DNA of 55,541 bases, from positions 1-55,541 of the forward strand of contig JAKUNJ010000001.1 in assembly GCA_022451965.1 (NCBI GenBank), given 5' to 3'. This stretch comes from Dehalococcoidia bacterium (lineage in GTDB: Bacteria; Chloroflexota; Dehalococcoidia; Lucifugimonadales; Lucifugimonadaceae). The translations under genes and the position numbers were made by a program. The first letter of the stretch is position 1, and every line of letters begins with the position of its first letter. Shown piece after piece: positions 34,777-44,057 of this stretch. The notes under the pieces are model-generated. The model did not search any database, was not told where the DNA came from, and saw nothing but the letters and a program-made list of their open reading frames with translations.

Positions 34777-35955
34777 GTGGAAAAATATTGGATAAAAATA
34801 AAAAAACTAAATTTTTATTCTATTAAGGTTAGAGCAAATACAGAATGGAAGTTTATGGAGTTTATCAGTGATGATGGAATCTCTGGAATTTCAGAAATAA
34901 CTGATACTCAACTTAATTCACCTGTTTCAAAATTAGTCGCAGATTTTTCAAACAGACTAAGAGATGAGAAATTAACAAGTGAAGAAGATTTACTAAGATA
35001 TCTCATAAAAGAAAATAAAAGCTCTAGTACAGACATCATAACAGCTACAGCTTTAAGTGGAATAAGATCTGCTTTTTTAGACATGTTTTCAAAAAGGATG
35101 GATCTAAGGCTATTAGAGTATTTGTCTATAAATAGCGAATTAAATAATAATTTTTCTGAAGAAGTAAAACTGTACGCAAATATAAATAGATCTCTTTTAC
35201 CAAATGACACAGGACCTGTTGATAGATCCCCTGAAAGCTTCTCAAAAAGGGCAGTTGAAATTCAAGATAAAGGATTTGATACCATTAAGTGTGCTCCTTT
35301 CGATGAATGTATCTATCCGTTTAATAATGAAGGATTGCCAAATGAATCAATTATTGGATTAGATAGAATTTCAGAAATATCAAATTCTATTTCCAAAGAT
35401 ACTAAATTATTTGTTGATTGCCATTCCAGATTTGATTTGGAATCAAGCTATCATATTCATGATGAGCTAAAAGATAGGAATGTTAGTTGGTTTGAAGAGC
35501 CAATGGATCCTGAAAAGTTTCCTGAAGAAACAAAAAAAATCAGAAATTATTCAAAAATTGATTTGGCAGGAGCTGAAATGGCTTACGGTTCTGATTTAAT
35601 GAGCAAGCTAATTAATGAAGAGGTTTTGGATATAGTAATGCCTGATGTTAAGTTTTGCGGAGGGCCAATTGAGGTTATAAAGTTGTTTTCATCTATACCC
35701 AATCCTAGGCAAGCTATATCGATGCATTGTCCATCTGGTCCAATTTCGCTTCTCACATCTGCACATATAACTTCAGTTATAAATTCAAATATACCGCTGG
35801 AACATGCTGTAGAAGAAGTTGTTTGGAGAAAAGATCTAATTTACCCTAATGAAAAAATAATAAATGGTCATATTCAAATTCCTAAAGAAAAAGGAATAGG
35901 TGCAATACTGAATTTAGAAATGATAATTAAGAATGGTAAAGTTTGGGAAGAATAA
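34777..35955 (+). CDS. Enolase-superfamily sugar-acid dehydratase (mandelate racemase group)
   Basis: A 392-residue protein with GTG start 1 bp after the gcvPB stop. Catalytic positions of the mandelate-racemase group are visible: K171 (T-I-K-C), metal ligands D214 (F-V-D-C-H), E240 (F-E-E-P) and E267 (G-A-E-M), and base H317 (S-M-H-C-P-S-G-P). The usual K-x-K reads K-C-A. The family dehydrates acid sugars such as glucarate, galactarate or gluconate. It may ride on the glycine cleavage transcript but is functionally unrelated; pairing with the Udh-like and DapA-like genes of this window is an inference. Confidence 0.85.
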   Translation: MEKYWIKIKKLNFYSIKVRANTEWKFMEFISDDGISGISEITDTQLNSPVSKLVADFSNRLRDEKLTSEEDLLRYLIKENKSSSTDIITATALSGIRSAFLDMFSKRMDLRLLEYLSINSELNNNFSEEVKLYANINRSLLPNDTGPVDRSPESFSKRAVEIQDKGFDTIKCAPFDECIYPFNNEGLPNESIIGLDRISEISNSISKDTKLFVDCHSRFDLESSYHIHDELKDRNVSWFEEPMDPEKFPEETKKIRNYSKIDLAGAEMAYGSDLMSKLINEEVLDIVMPDVKFCGGPIEVIKLFSSIPNPRQAISMHCPSGPISLLTSAHITSVINSNIPLEHAVEEVVWRKDLIYPNEKIINGHIQIPKEKGIGAILNLEMIIKNGKVWEE

Positions 35956-35961
35956 AAATAT

Positions 35962-36522
35962 TTATATATTAAGCTTTTTCTTTCTTATTCTAGACGAAAT
36001 AAACAGGTAAATAATTCCACCAAAAAAAATAAATTGTATTATCAAAAACGCATATGAAAAATCACTATTACCAATAGTTCTATTTCTCTCAAAAATTTCT
36101 ATTTGCTCAGAGATAATTGTTTTTTTCTGTCCATCATTTATTTCAAAATCTAATAACCAAAAACCTTTTTTTTCTAATCTTAAGATTGACTGATAATTAC
36201 CTTCCATAATTGAAGTAGATAAAGCTGGAGAAAATTGTTTCTTCTCGTCAAATAGCGGTGTTGCAAAAACATCAATTTTTAAGTCTTTAACTGGATTTTT
36301 TGTTCCTTTTTCTAAAACTTCTATAGAAAAAATCTGTTGACCAACAACTGGCCTAATAGGAGATAGAAATATATTAACTGTATAATCATCTATGTTTTGT
36401 GTAAGAAAGTCTCCATACTGTGAATATCCTTCTCCTTGAGCTAAGATTTTTGATGGCAAAAGAGAATATAGGGAGACCAAAGAAATAAATATAGCTAAAA
36501 ACAAATTAAGTTCTATCTTCAT
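35962..36522 (-). CDS. Exported membrane-anchored protein, YtkA/FixH-like
   Basis: From ATG 36522 the protein has 186 residues: a signal sequence (about 1-27, ending I-L-A-Q-G), a beta-rich extracytoplasmic domain and a C-terminal membrane helix (about 158-177) with a basic tail (R-I-R-K-K-K). S-P-x-R-P-V-V-G-Q-Q followed by a strand, and the G-x-Y-x-x-x-L-x-x-x-G-x-W motif (E-G-N-Y-Q-S...G-F-W), resemble YtkA/FixH-type domains, which bind copper or assist membrane oxidases. The methionine 5 codons upstream is possible. TATCAT lies 6 bp before ATG 36522, the leaderless spacing seen elsewhere here. Confidence 0.6.
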   Translation of the reverse strand: MKIELNLFLAIFISLVSLYSLLPSKILAQGEGYSQYGDFLTQNIDDYTVNIFLSPIRPVVGQQIFSIEVLEKGTKNPVKDLKIDVFATPLFDEKKQFSPALSTSIMEGNYQSILRLEKKGFWLLDFEINDGQKKTIISEQIEIFERNRTIGNSDFSYAFLIIQFIFFGGIIYLFISSRIRKKKLNI

Positions 36523-36561
36523 AATTAAATGATACATTATGAAGATAAAATATTGTAAAAG

Positions 36562-37563
36562 TTATCTCCTAATTCTTCCAGAAATATCTCCATTTGAAAC
36601 GGCTTGAATTTCTTCAATAGTAGCAAGATTATAATCACCGTGAAAAGTATGAGCTAAAGCGGAAGCAGCAACAGCAAAATTCAATGTTTCTTGATTAGAT
36701 AAATCATTCATAATACCATATATTAATCCTGCAGAAAAAGCATCTCCAGCTCCAACTCTGTCAACTATTTGTATTTCATATTTTTTAGATCTGACAATAT
36801 TACCTTTTGAGTAAAAAATACCTGCCCAGTCATTATGATCTGCAGAAAAACTTTCTCTTAATGAAAGACCTACATGCTTGAAATCATATTTTCTAGCCAT
36901 ACTCTCTATCATCTCCTCATAAGAAGTTTGATTTTCATCTTTTGTTTTTTCTCCTAACATTATTTCTGGGTCTTTTTTACCTCCAATTAATATATCTACT
37001 TTATCCATAAGAGGAATCATTGTCTTTTGAGCTTCTTCAGGGGTCCATAAGTTAGAGCGATAATTTAGATCACAAGATATCATTATTTTTCTCTTAGTAG
37101 CTTCATTTATTGCAACTTCAGTTAATTTTTTAGCACTATTTGATAAAGAAGGAGTAATTCCAGAAAAATGAAACAGCTTACAATCATTAAATATTTCTTC
37201 CCAATTAAAAAAGTCTGGCTTTATACTGGAGAAAGAAGAATCTTTTCTGTCATAGACTATATTTGAAGCTCTCATTGAAGCTCCATTTTCTAAATAATAT
37301 ACAGCTAATCTTTCGCCAGATTTTATTATATAGTCGGTATTAACTCCAAATTGCCTTACATGATTTATACATGCATGACCGATAGGATTATCAGGTACAG
37401 AAGTAATAAAAAAAGTATTTTCATTAAAATGAGCAAGAGAAACAGCTACATTACATTCAGATCCAGCATAAGTGATTTCAAAGTTTTTCGATTGCGAAAA
37501 TCTTTCCTTGTTGATCGTAGTTAGCCTGAGTAAAATTTCTCCAAATGTAACTATTTTATTCAT
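36562..37563 (-). CDS. kdgK: PfkB-family sugar kinase, probably 2-keto-3-deoxygluconate kinase
   Basis: From ATG 37563 the protein has 333 residues and begins K-I-V-T-F-G-E-I-L-L-R-L, the normal N-terminus of KDG/fructokinase-like ribokinases. The A-G-S-E-C-N-V-A segment marks the sugar site. The anion-hole/catalytic motif is V-G-A-G-D-A-F with catalytic D274. It would phosphorylate a ketodeoxy acid with ATP in the Entner-Doudoroff/uronate pathway. An in-frame extension to 37635 adds 24 hydrophobic/basic residues not typical of the family, so I reject it. Substrate specificity (KDG versus fructose) is not certain. Confidence 0.8.
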   Translation of the reverse strand: MNKIVTFGEILLRLTTINKERFSQSKNFEITYAGSECNVAVSLAHFNENTFFITSVPDNPIGHACINHVRQFGVNTDYIIKSGERLAVYYLENGASMRASNIVYDRKDSSFSSIKPDFFNWEEIFNDCKLFHFSGITPSLSNSAKKLTEVAINEATKRKIMISCDLNYRSNLWTPEEAQKTMIPLMDKVDILIGGKKDPEIMLGEKTKDENQTSYEEMIESMARKYDFKHVGLSLRESFSADHNDWAGIFYSKGNIVRSKKYEIQIVDRVGAGDAFSAGLIYGIMNDLSNQETLNFAVAASALAHTFHGDYNLATIEEIQAVSNGDISGRIRR

Positions 37564-37654
37564 TTCTTTAAAAAAACCCTTTTTATTTCTGTATTTATTC
37601 AAATATACAATTATGATTTGAAAAATAAAATACATATTCTTTCATAAAAAAAAT

Positions 37655-38557
37655 TTGTCAATAAATTTAGAAAAACGAATAAGCCCAGATAAGAAGGGAA
37701 TAACTTTAGCATTTATATTGTCAATACTTTGGTCAGGTAACCCTATATCTATAAAAGTTGGACTAGAAGATGCACCTCCCTTAAGGCTTGGATGGATGAG
37801 ATTTGTACTTGGAGGAATAGTAGCAATATTATGGTCTTTATATAACAAGGAGACTGTAAAGTTCAAAAAAAGTGATGTTATCCCATTGATTGGAACAGGA
37901 TTATTATTTTCAGTACAGTTAGGATTTATGAATATTGGTCAAAATTATACCTCAGGGGGTCATGGTGTAATTATGATTACAACCTTTCCATTGTGGGCAT
38001 CGATTTTTTCTCATTTATTTATTCCAAACGATAAATTAACTAGATTTAAGATTTTTGGAATGATTATTGCTTATATAGGGGTAATAATTCTTTTTTGGGA
38101 GTCAATTTCAAACTCAAGTAATAATTATCTAATTGGAGATCTTCTAATGTTAACTTCGGCAATGTTACTTGGGGCAAGACAAATTTATATTTCACAAATA
38201 TCACAAGGCTTAAATCAGGCAGAAATTAAGATTTTATATACCCAAGCCTTCGTTGGAACCTTTACTTTTTTTATTTTTTCTCAACTATTTGAAAATTCAA
38301 ATTTCTCGATTTCATATAACCTTGTAATTGCCCTACTCTATCAAGGAGTTATTATTGCAGGTTTCGGATTTATAGGACAAACATGGCTTATGAAAAAATA
38401 TTTGCCTTCAAGAATATTGATTATTAATATTTCTCAACCTGTTTTCGGTGTTATATTAGCTTGGGTCGTTTTAGGTGAAATTCCTGGATTTGAACTTGTT
38501 TTTGCAACTATCTTTGTTTTATCAGGTTCTTATTTAGCTTTTAAAAATAGACAGTAA
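37655..38557 (+). CDS. EamA/DMT-superfamily permease
   Basis: The 300-residue protein has about ten membrane helices in two EamA repeats (first about 13-145, second about 155-297). The repeat end motifs are recognisable (G-M-I-I-A-Y-I-G-V and P-V-F-G-V-I-L-A-W-V-V-L-G-E). It is likely an exporter of amino acids or other small metabolites. The start is TTG 37655; CATAAA lies 6 bp upstream and TTGAAA is at 37618-37623, so it too lacks room for a Shine-Dalgarno. It is divergent from the kinase gene. Confidence 0.85.
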   Translation: MSINLEKRISPDKKGITLAFILSILWSGNPISIKVGLEDAPPLRLGWMRFVLGGIVAILWSLYNKETVKFKKSDVIPLIGTGLLFSVQLGFMNIGQNYTSGGHGVIMITTFPLWASIFSHLFIPNDKLTRFKIFGMIIAYIGVIILFWESISNSSNNYLIGDLLMLTSAMLLGARQIYISQISQGLNQAEIKILYTQAFVGTFTFFIFSQLFENSNFSISYNLVIALLYQGVIIAGFGFIGQTWLMKKYLPSRILIINISQPVFGVILAWVVLGEIPGFELVFATIFVLSGSYLAFKNRQ

Positions 38558-38595
38558 TGTAGAAATATTATGATCAGATTATCTAAAATATAAAT

Positions 38596-38832
38596 ATGAA
38601 AGAGATTTCTAAAAAAATTAAGCTTGCATCTAATCCAAGATTTTCAGGCCCTAAAGTACAAAATAAAATCTTATGCATTCCAGAACATTGTGGTTATTTT
38701 TATGCTTGTTTTATAAGCACCAAACGTCCAAACAAAGTTGAAGAGAGAAAATGCTTACGATTTCAATCAGAAAAAAGAAAACCAAAATTAAAATTATCTA
38801 TTTATTCGCAAAAAATATTAAGTAGTTATTAA
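38596..38832 (+). CDS. Basic hypothetical protein, 78 aa
   Basis: It is Lys/Arg-rich with a Cys/aromatic middle (L-C-I-P-E-H-C-G-Y-F-Y-A-C-F) and has no recognised family. TAAAAT lies 6 bp before the ATG, the same geometry as other apparently leaderless genes of the window, which favours a real gene. It overlaps the 3' end of the convergent CoA-transferase gene by 4 bp. It may be a small nucleic-acid-binding protein, but that is only suggested by charge. Confidence 0.5.
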   Translation: MKEISKKIKLASNPRFSGPKVQNKILCIPEHCGYFYACFISTKRPNKVEERKCLRFQSEKRKPKLKLSIYSQKILSSY

Positions 38833-40118
38833 AGATTTTTCCCTATGATTTTTTTTGATATCAAGTCTTCTATATATGAATCCTCATAGCCAATTGAACT
38901 AAGAACTTCTTTTGTATTTTCACCTAATAAAGGAGCACTAGATAATTTTGCATTACCTGTGGATACATTAAATATCGGACCACTCGATCTAACTTTTCCT
39001 CCTGTTTTATGATCAAGCTCAATAACATATTTATTTTTTATAGCTTGCTTATTATCAAGTAACTCTTCTGTGAATTGCATGGGCTCACAAGGTATATCAT
39101 GGGACCTTAAAAACTTAATCCATTCATCTGTATTTTTTTTAAGAAATTTTGACTCCATTTTAGATTCAAATTCTTTTCCAATTTTTAGCAGCTCTTCTTC
39201 TGAAAACTTTTTTGAAAGATCGAATCTAACGTCTTCTAGATCAAATAAACTACTTATTCTTTTTCTAGCATGCATAGCCAAACACCCAAGAGCTAAAGCA
39301 CCATTTTTAGTTTTATAAGCTCTATAATATTGGGCTATTTGAGGCGCTCCAGCTTGGGAAATATAGTCTTCTTGTATATCTTCAAAAGGTGTTTCATTTT
39401 TTATCATGTTATCTTTTTTATTTTCTAGCCATTTCTGTGCAGGGCTTAAATCGTTTTCTATTTCAGCAACTTGCATGGCTTGCATCGATAATGCTTGAGC
39501 TAGCAAGCTTGTTTGTAATAAGACTCCTTGACCAGTTAATCTAGCTTGATGAACACCAGAAACAACTCCTAGTGCCATTGCATAACCTGTAGAATAATCA
39601 ATGTATGAAGATGATTTTACTGCACTTGGTGCTCCATGATAAATTTTGTTTTCCGTCGACATAATTCCTGTGTATGCTTGCATAATTAGATCAAAACCTG
39701 GTTCTGCTGCCTTATCACCTAAAGAGCCGTATGCTGTTGATTCTACATACACTAATTTTGGATTTATTTTAGATAGAGATCTATAATCATACTTTAACTT
39801 TTCTGAGGTATCTTTTCTGTTATTAGATATAACAGCATCCGCTTCGGAAACTAAACGGTGGCAAACTTCCTGCCCTTCTTCTGACTTTAAATCTATGCAT
39901 ACACTCTTTTTCCCTCTATTCAGTGCAATAAATAGCCTGCTTTCTCCAGGTGGTACAGAAGGGGAAGCATGTCTCCAAGGCTCTCCCATAGGTGGTTCAA
40001 TCTTAATTACATTTGCCCCTAAATCAGAAAGAAGTTGACCTGCTGTGGGCCCAGCAACAAAATTTCCAAACTCTAAAACAGTTATATCTGATAGCGGACC
40101 ATTAGATTTCATTTTCAT
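38829..40118 (-). CDS. CaiB/BaiF family (class III) CoA-transferase
   Basis: 429 residues. The N-terminal landmarks are L-E-F-G-N-F-V-A-G-P and G-A-N-V-I-K-I-E-P-P-x-G-E-P-W-R. The probable catalytic aspartate is D143 in P-G-F-D-L-I-M-Q-A-Y-T-G. Such enzymes move CoA between organic acids (formyl-, succinyl-, carnitine- or mesaconyl-type). This family is abundant in marine Chloroflexota. No dedicated partner acid pathway is adjacent, so the substrate is open. Confidence 0.9.
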   Translation of the reverse strand: MKMKSNGPLSDITVLEFGNFVAGPTAGQLLSDLGANVIKIEPPMGEPWRHASPSVPPGESRLFIALNRGKKSVCIDLKSEEGQEVCHRLVSEADAVISNNRKDTSEKLKYDYRSLSKINPKLVYVESTAYGSLGDKAAEPGFDLIMQAYTGIMSTENKIYHGAPSAVKSSSYIDYSTGYAMALGVVSGVHQARLTGQGVLLQTSLLAQALSMQAMQVAEIENDLSPAQKWLENKKDNMIKNETPFEDIQEDYISQAGAPQIAQYYRAYKTKNGALALGCLAMHARKRISSLFDLEDVRFDLSKKFSEEELLKIGKEFESKMESKFLKKNTDEWIKFLRSHDIPCEPMQFTEELLDNKQAIKNKYVIELDHKTGGKVRSSGPIFNVSTGNAKLSSAPLLGENTKEVLSSIGYEDSYIEDLISKKIIGKNL

Positions 40119-40156
40119 ATTTCCTATAAATAATTTTATAGAATTATACTAAAAAT

Positions 40157-41356
40157 TTATAATGATTCCATTTTTTTTGATACTGTTTCTAGATCTTTAT
40201 CGCCTCGACCAGAGAGTAAAAAAAGAATTGTCTGTTCTTTAGGTATTTCTTTTGACCAATTTGTCAAAAATCCTAGAGCGTGAGCTGGCTCTAAAGCAGG
40301 AATTATTCCTTCCTCTACTGACAATAACTTAAAGCCTTTCAAAGCTTCAGTATCAGTAGCAGAGTAATATTGTGCTCTTTCAATATCTTTAAGGTTTGAA
40401 TGCTCAGGGCCAACACCTGGATAATCAAGACCTGCTGAAATTGAGTGCGCCTCCTGAATTTGTCCAAATTTATCTTGCAATACATAGCTTAGGGATCCAT
40501 GTAATATTCCAGGAGTTCCTTTAGTTAAGGTTGCAGCATGTTTTTGGGTGTCTATACCTTCTCCACTCGCCTCTATCCCTATGAGTGATACATCTAAATC
40601 ATCTATAAAAGCGGAGAAAATTCCAATTGCATTAGAACCTCCCCCAACACAAGCTAAAACATAATTAGGAAGGCTTCCTGTTTTTTCTATAATTTGTTTT
40701 CTAGATTCAATGCCTATAATAGACTGAAATTCTCTAACAATATATGGGTATGGATGAGGCCCTACTGCACTTCCAATAATATAATATGTACTTTCCACAT
40801 TAGTGACCCAATCTCTAATCGCTTCATTTACAGCATCTTTTAATGTTTTAGAACCAGAGGTAACAGGTACAACTTTTGCTCCAAGCATTTCCATTCTATA
40901 AATATTAGGAGCTTGTCTTTTAATATCTTCTTCACCCATATATACAATACATTCAAGGTTTAGCATCGAACAGGCTGTGGCTGTGGCAACTCCGTGTTGA
41001 CCAGCACCTGTTTCTGCAATTATTCTTTTTTTCCCGATTCTTTTTGCAAGCAAGGCTTGGCCAATTGCATTATTAATTTTATGAGCACCTGTATGAGCTA
41101 AATCTTCTCTTTTAATCCAAATTTTTTGGTTTAGCTTTTCTGATAAGTTTTTTGCGTAATATAATGGAGTAGGCCTACCAATAAAGTCATTTTGTAAGTC
41201 GGTTAGTTCCTCCCAAAAAGAATTGTCTTTAGAATATTTTTCATAAGCTTCTTCAATTTCTTTGAGTGAAGACATTAGTGTTTCTGGCACAAACTTACCA
41301 CCAAATTTACCAAATCTTCCATTGATGGACGGTTTATTTATATTTTTTGAAGTCAT
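40157..41356 (-). CDS. trpB: Tryptophan synthase beta subunit
   Basis: A 399-residue PLP enzyme. [13 protein letters not shown] opens it and the Schiff-base lysine is K93 in [17 protein letters not shown] and the C-terminal S-G-R-G-D-K-D phosphate region are intact. It joins indole and serine. No trpA or other trp gene is adjacent. It appears to be the TrpB1 type by length and start, normally paired with TrpA, which must lie elsewhere. Confidence 0.96.
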   Translation of the reverse strand: MTSKNINKPSINGRFGKFGGKFVPETLMSSLKEIEEAYEKYSKDNSFWEELTDLQNDFIGRPTPLYYAKNLSEKLNQKIWIKREDLAHTGAHKINNAIGQALLAKRIGKKRIIAETGAGQHGVATATACSMLNLECIVYMGEEDIKRQAPNIYRMEMLGAKVVPVTSGSKTLKDAVNEAIRDWVTNVESTYYIIGSAVGPHPYPYIVREFQSIIGIESRKQIIEKTGSLPNYVLACVGGGSNAIGIFSAFIDDLDVSLIGIEASGEGIDTQKHAATLTKGTPGILHGSLSYVLQDKFGQIQEAHSISAGLDYPGVGPEHSNLKDIERAQYYSATDTEALKGFKLLSVEEGIIPALEPAHALGFLTNWSKEIPKEQTILFLLSGRGDKDLETVSKKMESL

Positions 41357-41404
41357 AATTTTAATTCTTTATACTTTCAGGATATCAAACTAATAAATTA
41401 ATTT

Positions 41405-42316
41405 TTATAGATTTATTTTTGATAAATCGAAATTTCCAAAATAAGGTAGTGCATCTATTGGATTCTTTCCATCAAATTGAATTTTATTAATAATTATTTT
41501 TGTAGTTTTAGTATCTACTAGAATACTACTCTTCAATTTACTAATTTTTCCACTAAACTCAGATAAATAATCAGTTACTTTCATATCCAAAATCTTAAAT
41601 CTTTTATTGTTATGAAAAGAATATACTTGAGGCCAACTATAGAAAGCTCTAAATTTAGCCTCTATTTTTTCAGCGCTATCTTGCCAATCTATATGGCCCT
41701 CATGTTTTTTTATAATTTTGGTATATGATGCTTGTTTATCTTCTTGTTTTTTTATGTTTTGGTTCTTTACCAAATTTTCTATAGCCGAATTAATGCCTTT
41801 TGATGATTCGTAAAGAAGAATATTTAATAAATCTTCATATTTTTCATTTTTATTCAATTTTATAGGTTGGCTTCTATATAATATATCGCCTGTATCAATG
41901 CCTTTATCCATTTTTATGATTGAATATCCTGATTCCTTATCAAGATTTAGTATAGAGCTTTGAATAGGTGATGGTCCTCTATATTTAGGTAACAAAGATG
42001 GATGAATATTTATGGATCCAAATTTAGGAATATTAATGATTTTTTCAGGTAATATAGAGCCATATGCACATACAAGAAAAATATCAGGATTAAGTTTTCT
42101 TAATTCACTTGAAAAACTTTCATCAATTTTGGTTGGATCAAAATAAGGAATATTTTTCTGATTTGAAAATCTTTTCAATTCAGATTCTTTGAATTTTCTT
42201 CTTTTTGTTTTTTTTGGAACTTTTTTTGACACTATTCCTATAATTCTGTGATTTGTAATAACAGAATCTAAAATAGGCTTAATTGATGGAGGCGTTCCAA
42301 AAAAAACAATGTTCAT
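41405..42316 (-). CDS. fmt: Methionyl-tRNA formyltransferase
   Basis: 303 residues. I-V-F-F-G-T-P opens it, and the catalytic core shows C-A-Y-G-S-I-L-P and the signature N-I-H-P-S-L-L-P-K-Y-R-G-P-S-P-I-Q. G-I-D-T-G-D-I-L follows. A short C-terminal tRNA-binding domain follows (Y-S-W-P-Q-V). It formylates initiator Met-tRNA. TATAAT lies about 12 bp before the start on the minus strand. It is Lys/Ile-rich even for this genome. Confidence 0.95.
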   Translation of the reverse strand: MNIVFFGTPPSIKPILDSVITNHRIIGIVSKKVPKKTKRRKFKESELKRFSNQKNIPYFDPTKIDESFSSELRKLNPDIFLVCAYGSILPEKIINIPKFGSINIHPSLLPKYRGPSPIQSSILNLDKESGYSIIKMDKGIDTGDILYRSQPIKLNKNEKYEDLLNILLYESSKGINSAIENLVKNQNIKKQEDKQASYTKIIKKHEGHIDWQDSAEKIEAKFRAFYSWPQVYSFHNNKRFKILDMKVTDYLSEFSGKISKLKSSILVDTKTTKIIINKIQFDGKNPIDALPYFGNFDLSKINL

Positions 42317-42621
42317 AAATCATTAATAATTATATTTAACTCTTATTATTATAATGGCGCTAATGTCTCAATAATTAATATCTCAAATTGAGAATTACTA
42401 TTTTTATTCAAATTCTTTTGTTTTTGCTAAAAACTCATCAATTATATGAATTTAAAAGGCTTTTATTTAAAATAATTAATGAATATTATTTCTTTTATGC
42501 GGACTTTAATCTTCATTTCTTGATTTAGGTTTTATATAAATTTTTTTTCAAAAAATACTTCGTCGCAGATGGTCGCTACTTACAAAAATTTATTTGTATT
42601 TAATTTGTTCTTAAGGGGTTT
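42317..42621. other. Intergenic region between fmt and dnaA
   Basis: About 305 bp with no credible gene on either strand. It holds divergent promoters for fmt and dnaA, the small palindrome TCTCAAATTGAGA and, nearer dnaA, a short higher-G+C island CGTCGCAGATGGTCGCTAC. I see no TTATCCACA-type DnaA boxes. The dnaA Shine-Dalgarno AAGGGG lies 6 bp before ATG 42622. Confidence 0.5.
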
Positions 42622-43929
42622 ATGCTGGATAATATATTGGCGAATAAAGTATGGTCTGCCTCATTAGGATACCTTGAGATGGTAGTCCCTGAAACTACGT
42701 ATAAAACTTGGTTAGAAAATACAGAGGGAGTTTCTATCTCTGGAGACTTATTAGTGGTTTCTACTCAAAGTATATTTGCTATTGAAATGCTATCTCAGAG
42801 ATTAAATAAAACTATTAAGGATGCAATTTATCAAACAAGTAATAAAAATTATCAAATCCAATACACCTTGAGTGGAGATGAGAAAAATAACAGATCTAAG
42901 ACAACTCAAGGTGCAATTGAGGGAAGTTGGATAAACCCTAGATTTGATTTTAAGTCTTTCATAACCGGAAGCTCCAACTATTTAGCTTATGCTGCTGCTA
43001 AAAAAATATGTGAATTACCAGGAGAGATCTACAATCCTTTATACTTATATAGTGAATGGGGTCTTGGTAAAACTCACTTGATACAATCTATTGCTAAAAC
43101 CTTAAAGACAAAAGGACTCAAGGTGTTATCAGTTTCAGGAGAAACTTTTGTTAATGAATTCGTAAAATCAATTAAAAACAAATCTCCACAAAAAATGAAT
43201 AAGTATAGAGAGGCAGATGTTTTCATTCTTGATGATATAGACTTCTTTGTAGGGAAAAAACAAACCATTGAATTATTTATTCACATAATAAATCAACTAT
43301 CAATATCAGGGAAACAAATAGTTGTCACCTCATATAACCATCCAAGCAAACTAGATGTATCAAAGAGACTAACCTCCATATTGAAATCAGGCCTTATAGT
43401 AAAAATACAAACACCTGACAAAGAAACCTCTAAAAAATACATTACTAAATCTTTCAAAAAGAACGGTGTGAATATTTCTGAAGAATTAATTGATTTTATA
43501 GGTAGTAAAAAATATGATTCTTTCTCTGAAATTGAAGGAATTATTAAGTCACTTGTAGCGCATTCTGATTTATTAAATACAGAAATTACCGAAAGTATGG
43601 TTAGAAGCATTCTTCATGACTATAAGCTTGAAAATATTAAAGATATTAATATTTCTAAAGAGAAAATATTTGGTCTTATAAAATATATGTTTGGGATAAC
43701 TGAGAGAGAAATAATTGGAAGAAAAACTGATAAAAAAACAAGCTTTGCAAGGCAAGTGGCAGCATATTTATTGATTGAAAAGTCAAATTTTTCTATGGCT
43801 CAGGCAGGAAAAGTCTTAGGTAATCGTAATCACTCGACCATTATATATTCTGTAAACAAAATTAAGAAAATTATGTTGAAAGATGTTGAACTTAAGCAAG
43901 AAATAGAGAAATCTTTAATTCAAAATTAA
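42622..43929 (+). CDS. dnaA: Chromosomal replication initiator protein DnaA
   Basis: 435 residues. Domain I is at the N-terminus (W-x-x-x-L-G-Y-L) and the AAA+ core carries Walker A as S144-E-W-G-L-G-K-T151, where the first glycine of G-G-V-G-L-G-K-T is serine. Walker B is V-F-I-L-D-D-I-D-F. Domain IV contains R-Q-V-A-A-Y-L and the signature G-N-R-N-H404-S-T-I. The usual base-contacting D-H-T-T is N-H-S-T here, which may alter the recognised box. It opens unwinding at oriC. It heads a run into obg-nadD-pyrE. Confidence 0.95.
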   Translation: MLDNILANKVWSASLGYLEMVVPETTYKTWLENTEGVSISGDLLVVSTQSIFAIEMLSQRLNKTIKDAIYQTSNKNYQIQYTLSGDEKNNRSKTTQGAIEGSWINPRFDFKSFITGSSNYLAYAAAKKICELPGEIYNPLYLYSEWGLGKTHLIQSIAKTLKTKGLKVLSVSGETFVNEFVKSIKNKSPQKMNKYREADVFILDDIDFFVGKKQTIELFIHIINQLSISGKQIVVTSYNHPSKLDVSKRLTSILKSGLIVKIQTPDKETSKKYITKSFKKNGVNISEELIDFIGSKKYDSFSEIEGIIKSLVAHSDLLNTEITESMVRSILHDYKLENIKDINISKEKIFGLIKYMFGITEREIIGRKTDKKTSFARQVAAYLLIEKSNFSMAQAGKVLGNRNHSTIIYSVNKIKKIMLKDVELKQEIEKSLIQN

Positions 43930-44057
43930 TTTCTAAAAGTTTTTCCAACTCTTTCAACAAATTTATAAACAGTTTTGAACAAATAATTTTATACTTAATA
44001 TAAATGGGTTCATAAACAATTTGAACACACTTAATTAATACAATTAAATTTAAATAT
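43930..44057. other. Candidate replication-origin-like repeats between dnaA and obg
   Basis: Two imperfect direct repeats occur: TTTATAAACA followed by TTTTGAACAAA (43962-43982), and TTCATAAACA followed by TTTGAACACA (44009-44029). TTATAAACA differs from the DnaA box TTATCCACA at two positions. The same two words, TTTTGAAC (49313-49320) and TTTATAAAC (49347-49355), recur in the gyrB upstream gap. The region is AT-rich. A role as oriC is a guess. Confidence 0.3.

Noticed and set aside
37564-37635. N-terminal extension of the KDG-kinase-like gene
   Set aside because: The extra 24 residues are hydrophobic/basic and unlike kinase N-termini; M-N-K-I-V-T-F-G-E is the standard start.
42317-42621. 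Origin of replication directly upstream of dnaA
   Set aside because: No DnaA-box-like cluster was found in this gap; the better, still weak, candidate lies downstream of dnaA.
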